This document shows positions 39,332-40,387 of a stretch of 40,387 bases of DNA, piece by piece. Under the pieces are notes generated by a model that was given only the letters and a program-made list of their open reading frames with translations, had not been told where the DNA came from and did no database searches. The stretch spans positions 1-40,387 of the forward strand of contig PWLF01000252.1 of assembly GCA_003559475.1 (NCBI GenBank). The letters run 5' to 3'. The position numbers were made by a program, and so were the translations under genes. The DNA comes from Bacteroidales bacterium. Lineage in GTDB: Bacteria > Bacteroidota > Bacteroidia > Bacteroidales > UBA7960. The stretch's first letter is position 1; each line of letters begins with the position of its first letter.

Positions 39332-40387
39332 ATGGCAACAAATACAATCATACCATTTGAGGCAACTCATCCGGGAACTTTAATAAAAGATGAGCTAGAA
39401 GTTCGTGATGAGATAACACAAAAAGACTTAGCTACTCTTTTAGGTATTAAACCTTCATTTTTAAATGAAATTATTAAAGGTAAAAGACCGGTTACTGCTA
39501 ATATGGCAGTTTTGCTTGAAAAAGCTCTTGGAATTTCAGCTGATTATTGGATGAAATTTCAATCTCAATATGAAATTGATATTGCAAAAATTAAGGAAAA
39601 AAATATTAATAAAATAAAACTTATTGAGATTTGGAATATTATAACTCAATACGTTCCGGTAAAATATTTTGATAAAAATGGATATTTGACAAATGATCTT
39701 TCATCAAACATATCTGTAATTCAATCTATTTATTCTGTTAAGTCAATTGACGAATTAGTTAATAAAATATCCGAAAGAAAATTTTCTTTTTTCAAAAAGA
39801 GCGAAAAATTGCAAATTGATGAAAAAAATATGATTGCTTGGACTTCTCTTGTTGAATATGAAGCTGAAAAAAAGGAAGCAAATACATTCAATTTTGAAAA
39901 TCTACCTCAATTAAATATAGAATTGCAAGAGATTTTTTTCATCAATAAAGATGTTTTAAAATTAGTTGACAAAAAATTAGCTCAATATGGGATCAAGTTC
40001 TTGTTAGTAGATAAATTAGAAAAAACTCCAATTGATGGGTATTCATTTTGGTCTATAAATAATCCTGTTATAGCTTTAACATTACGACATAATAGGATAG
40101 ATAATTTTGCATTTACAGTTTTACACGAATTAGGACATATCGCATTGCATATAAGAAAGAATAAAGATAGTAAGTTTATTGATTTAGCTGAAACTGAAGA
40201 AAACGAATTAGAAAAAGAAGCAAATAATTATGCTCAAGAAAGTTTAATCCCCCCTAGTTCTTGGAATGATTTATTAAAAAACTACATTCCATTAAGTGAT
40301 GAAAATATTTATAAATTTTCTAATAAATATAGAATTAATCCGGCAATAATTTTAGGAAGAGCTTGCTTTGAAATGAATTATTATGGA
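39332..40387 (+). CDS. higA: HigA-type HTH antitoxin fused to an ImmA/IrrE-type metallopeptidase (3' end outside window)
   Basis: Not in the ORF track because it runs off the window without a stop; 352 codons are visible. Residues about 1-90 are a HigA/VapI XRE helix-turn-helix ('FEATHPGTLIKDELEVRDEI', 'QKDLATLLGIKPSFLNEIIK', 'VTANMAVLLEKALGISADYW'). A helical/beta linker spans about 90-230. A COG2856-like metallopeptidase domain follows, with 'TVLHELGHIALHI' (zinc site H265-E266-x-x-H269) and a downstream 'ELEKEANNYAQESLIPPSSW' helix near 295-315 that should supply the third ligand. ImmA/IrrE proteases cleave repressors on stress signals. As a fusion it could degrade partners, itself, or regulate toxin release. 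It lies 12 nt after the toxin gene, so they are probably co-transcribed. Confidence 0.85.
   Translation, partial: MATNTIIPFEATHPGTLIKDELEVRDEITQKDLATLLGIKPSFLNEIIKGKRPVTANMAVLLEKALGISADYWMKFQSQYEIDIAKIKEKNINKIKLIEIWNIITQYVPVKYFDKNGYLTNDLSSNISVIQSIYSVKSIDELVNKISERKFSFFKKSEKLQIDEKNMIAWTSLVEYEAEKKEANTFNFENLPQLNIELQEIFFINKDVLKLVDKKLAQYGIKFLLVDKLEKTPIDGYSFWSINNPVIALTLRHNRIDNFAFTVLHELGHIALHIRKNKDSKFIDLAETEENELEKEANNYAQESLIPPSSWNDLLKNYIPLSDENIYKFSNKYRINPAIILGRACFEMNYYG

Overview
The window looks like a chromosomal segment of an AT-rich member of the Bacteroidota, probably a Bacteroidales/Marinilabiliales-type marine or sediment organism. The evidence is the set of Bacteroidota-typical proteins (PD40/OmpA fusions, HU-CCDC81/SPOR protein, FISUMP lipoprotein, GH3-family protein, DUF4625 lipoproteins, carboxypeptidase-domain TonB receptor) and repeated promoter cores of the form TTG-N16..22-TAnnTTTG. 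No rRNA, tRNA or CRISPR array was found.

Layout. (1) 1-5417: two tandem copies of a two-gene module, a secreted TPR protein followed by a TPR/PD40-propeller/OmpA peptidoglycan-binding protein; the first TPR gene is cut by the window edge. (2) 5442-9242: GH3 acyl-adenylase-like protein, an overlapping secreted propeller-like protein, a deoxynucleoside kinase and kdsB (CMP-Kdo synthesis). (3) 9453-13828: HU/SPOR protein, a trmB gene interrupted by an in-frame amber codon exactly where a Trp is expected, a class I aminotransferase, and a heptose-7-phosphate kinase. (4) 13868-19557, minus strand: proS, a SPOR protein, a FISUMP lipoprotein and polA. (5) 19833-23107: a Tyr/His- then Ser/Arg/Pro-rich lipoprotein and a FadL/OmpP1-type outer-membrane protein. 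(6) 23108-25530: a repeat-dense island around one AAA_14/DUF4143 ATPase gene: a hairpin-cored inverted-repeat element, two copies of a chain-of-hairpins element, 59-nt direct repeats bracketing the ATPase, a perfect 23-nt inverted repeat and further repeat families. (7) 25531-29294: uvrA and dapD. (8) 29395-34364: glycosyltransferase, a small protein resembling archaeal CTP-dependent riboflavin kinase, an O-antigen ligase-like membrane protein and a secreted protein of possible toroid fold. (9) 34588-38580, minus strand: a Cys/His-rich small protein, a TonB-dependent receptor and two His-rich DUF4625 lipoproteins, read as a probable metal-uptake locus. (10) 38999-end: a HigB-like toxin and a HigA antitoxin fused to an ImmA/IrrE-type metallopeptidase domain; this last gene runs off the window and is absent from the ORF track.

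How the parts work together. kdsB, the heptose kinase, the GT4 enzyme and the O-antigen ligase-like protein all point to LPS/surface glycan synthesis. The OmpA, SPOR, FadL and TonB proteins form an envelope theme. The most unusual items are the riboflavin-kinase-like protein inside the glycan locus, the repeat island with the bracketed ATPase, the amber-interrupted trmB, the putative metal-uptake operon with an apparently leaderless first gene, and the toxin/antitoxin-protease pair with a palindrome in its promoter. All function calls come from reading motifs by eye; no database search was run.
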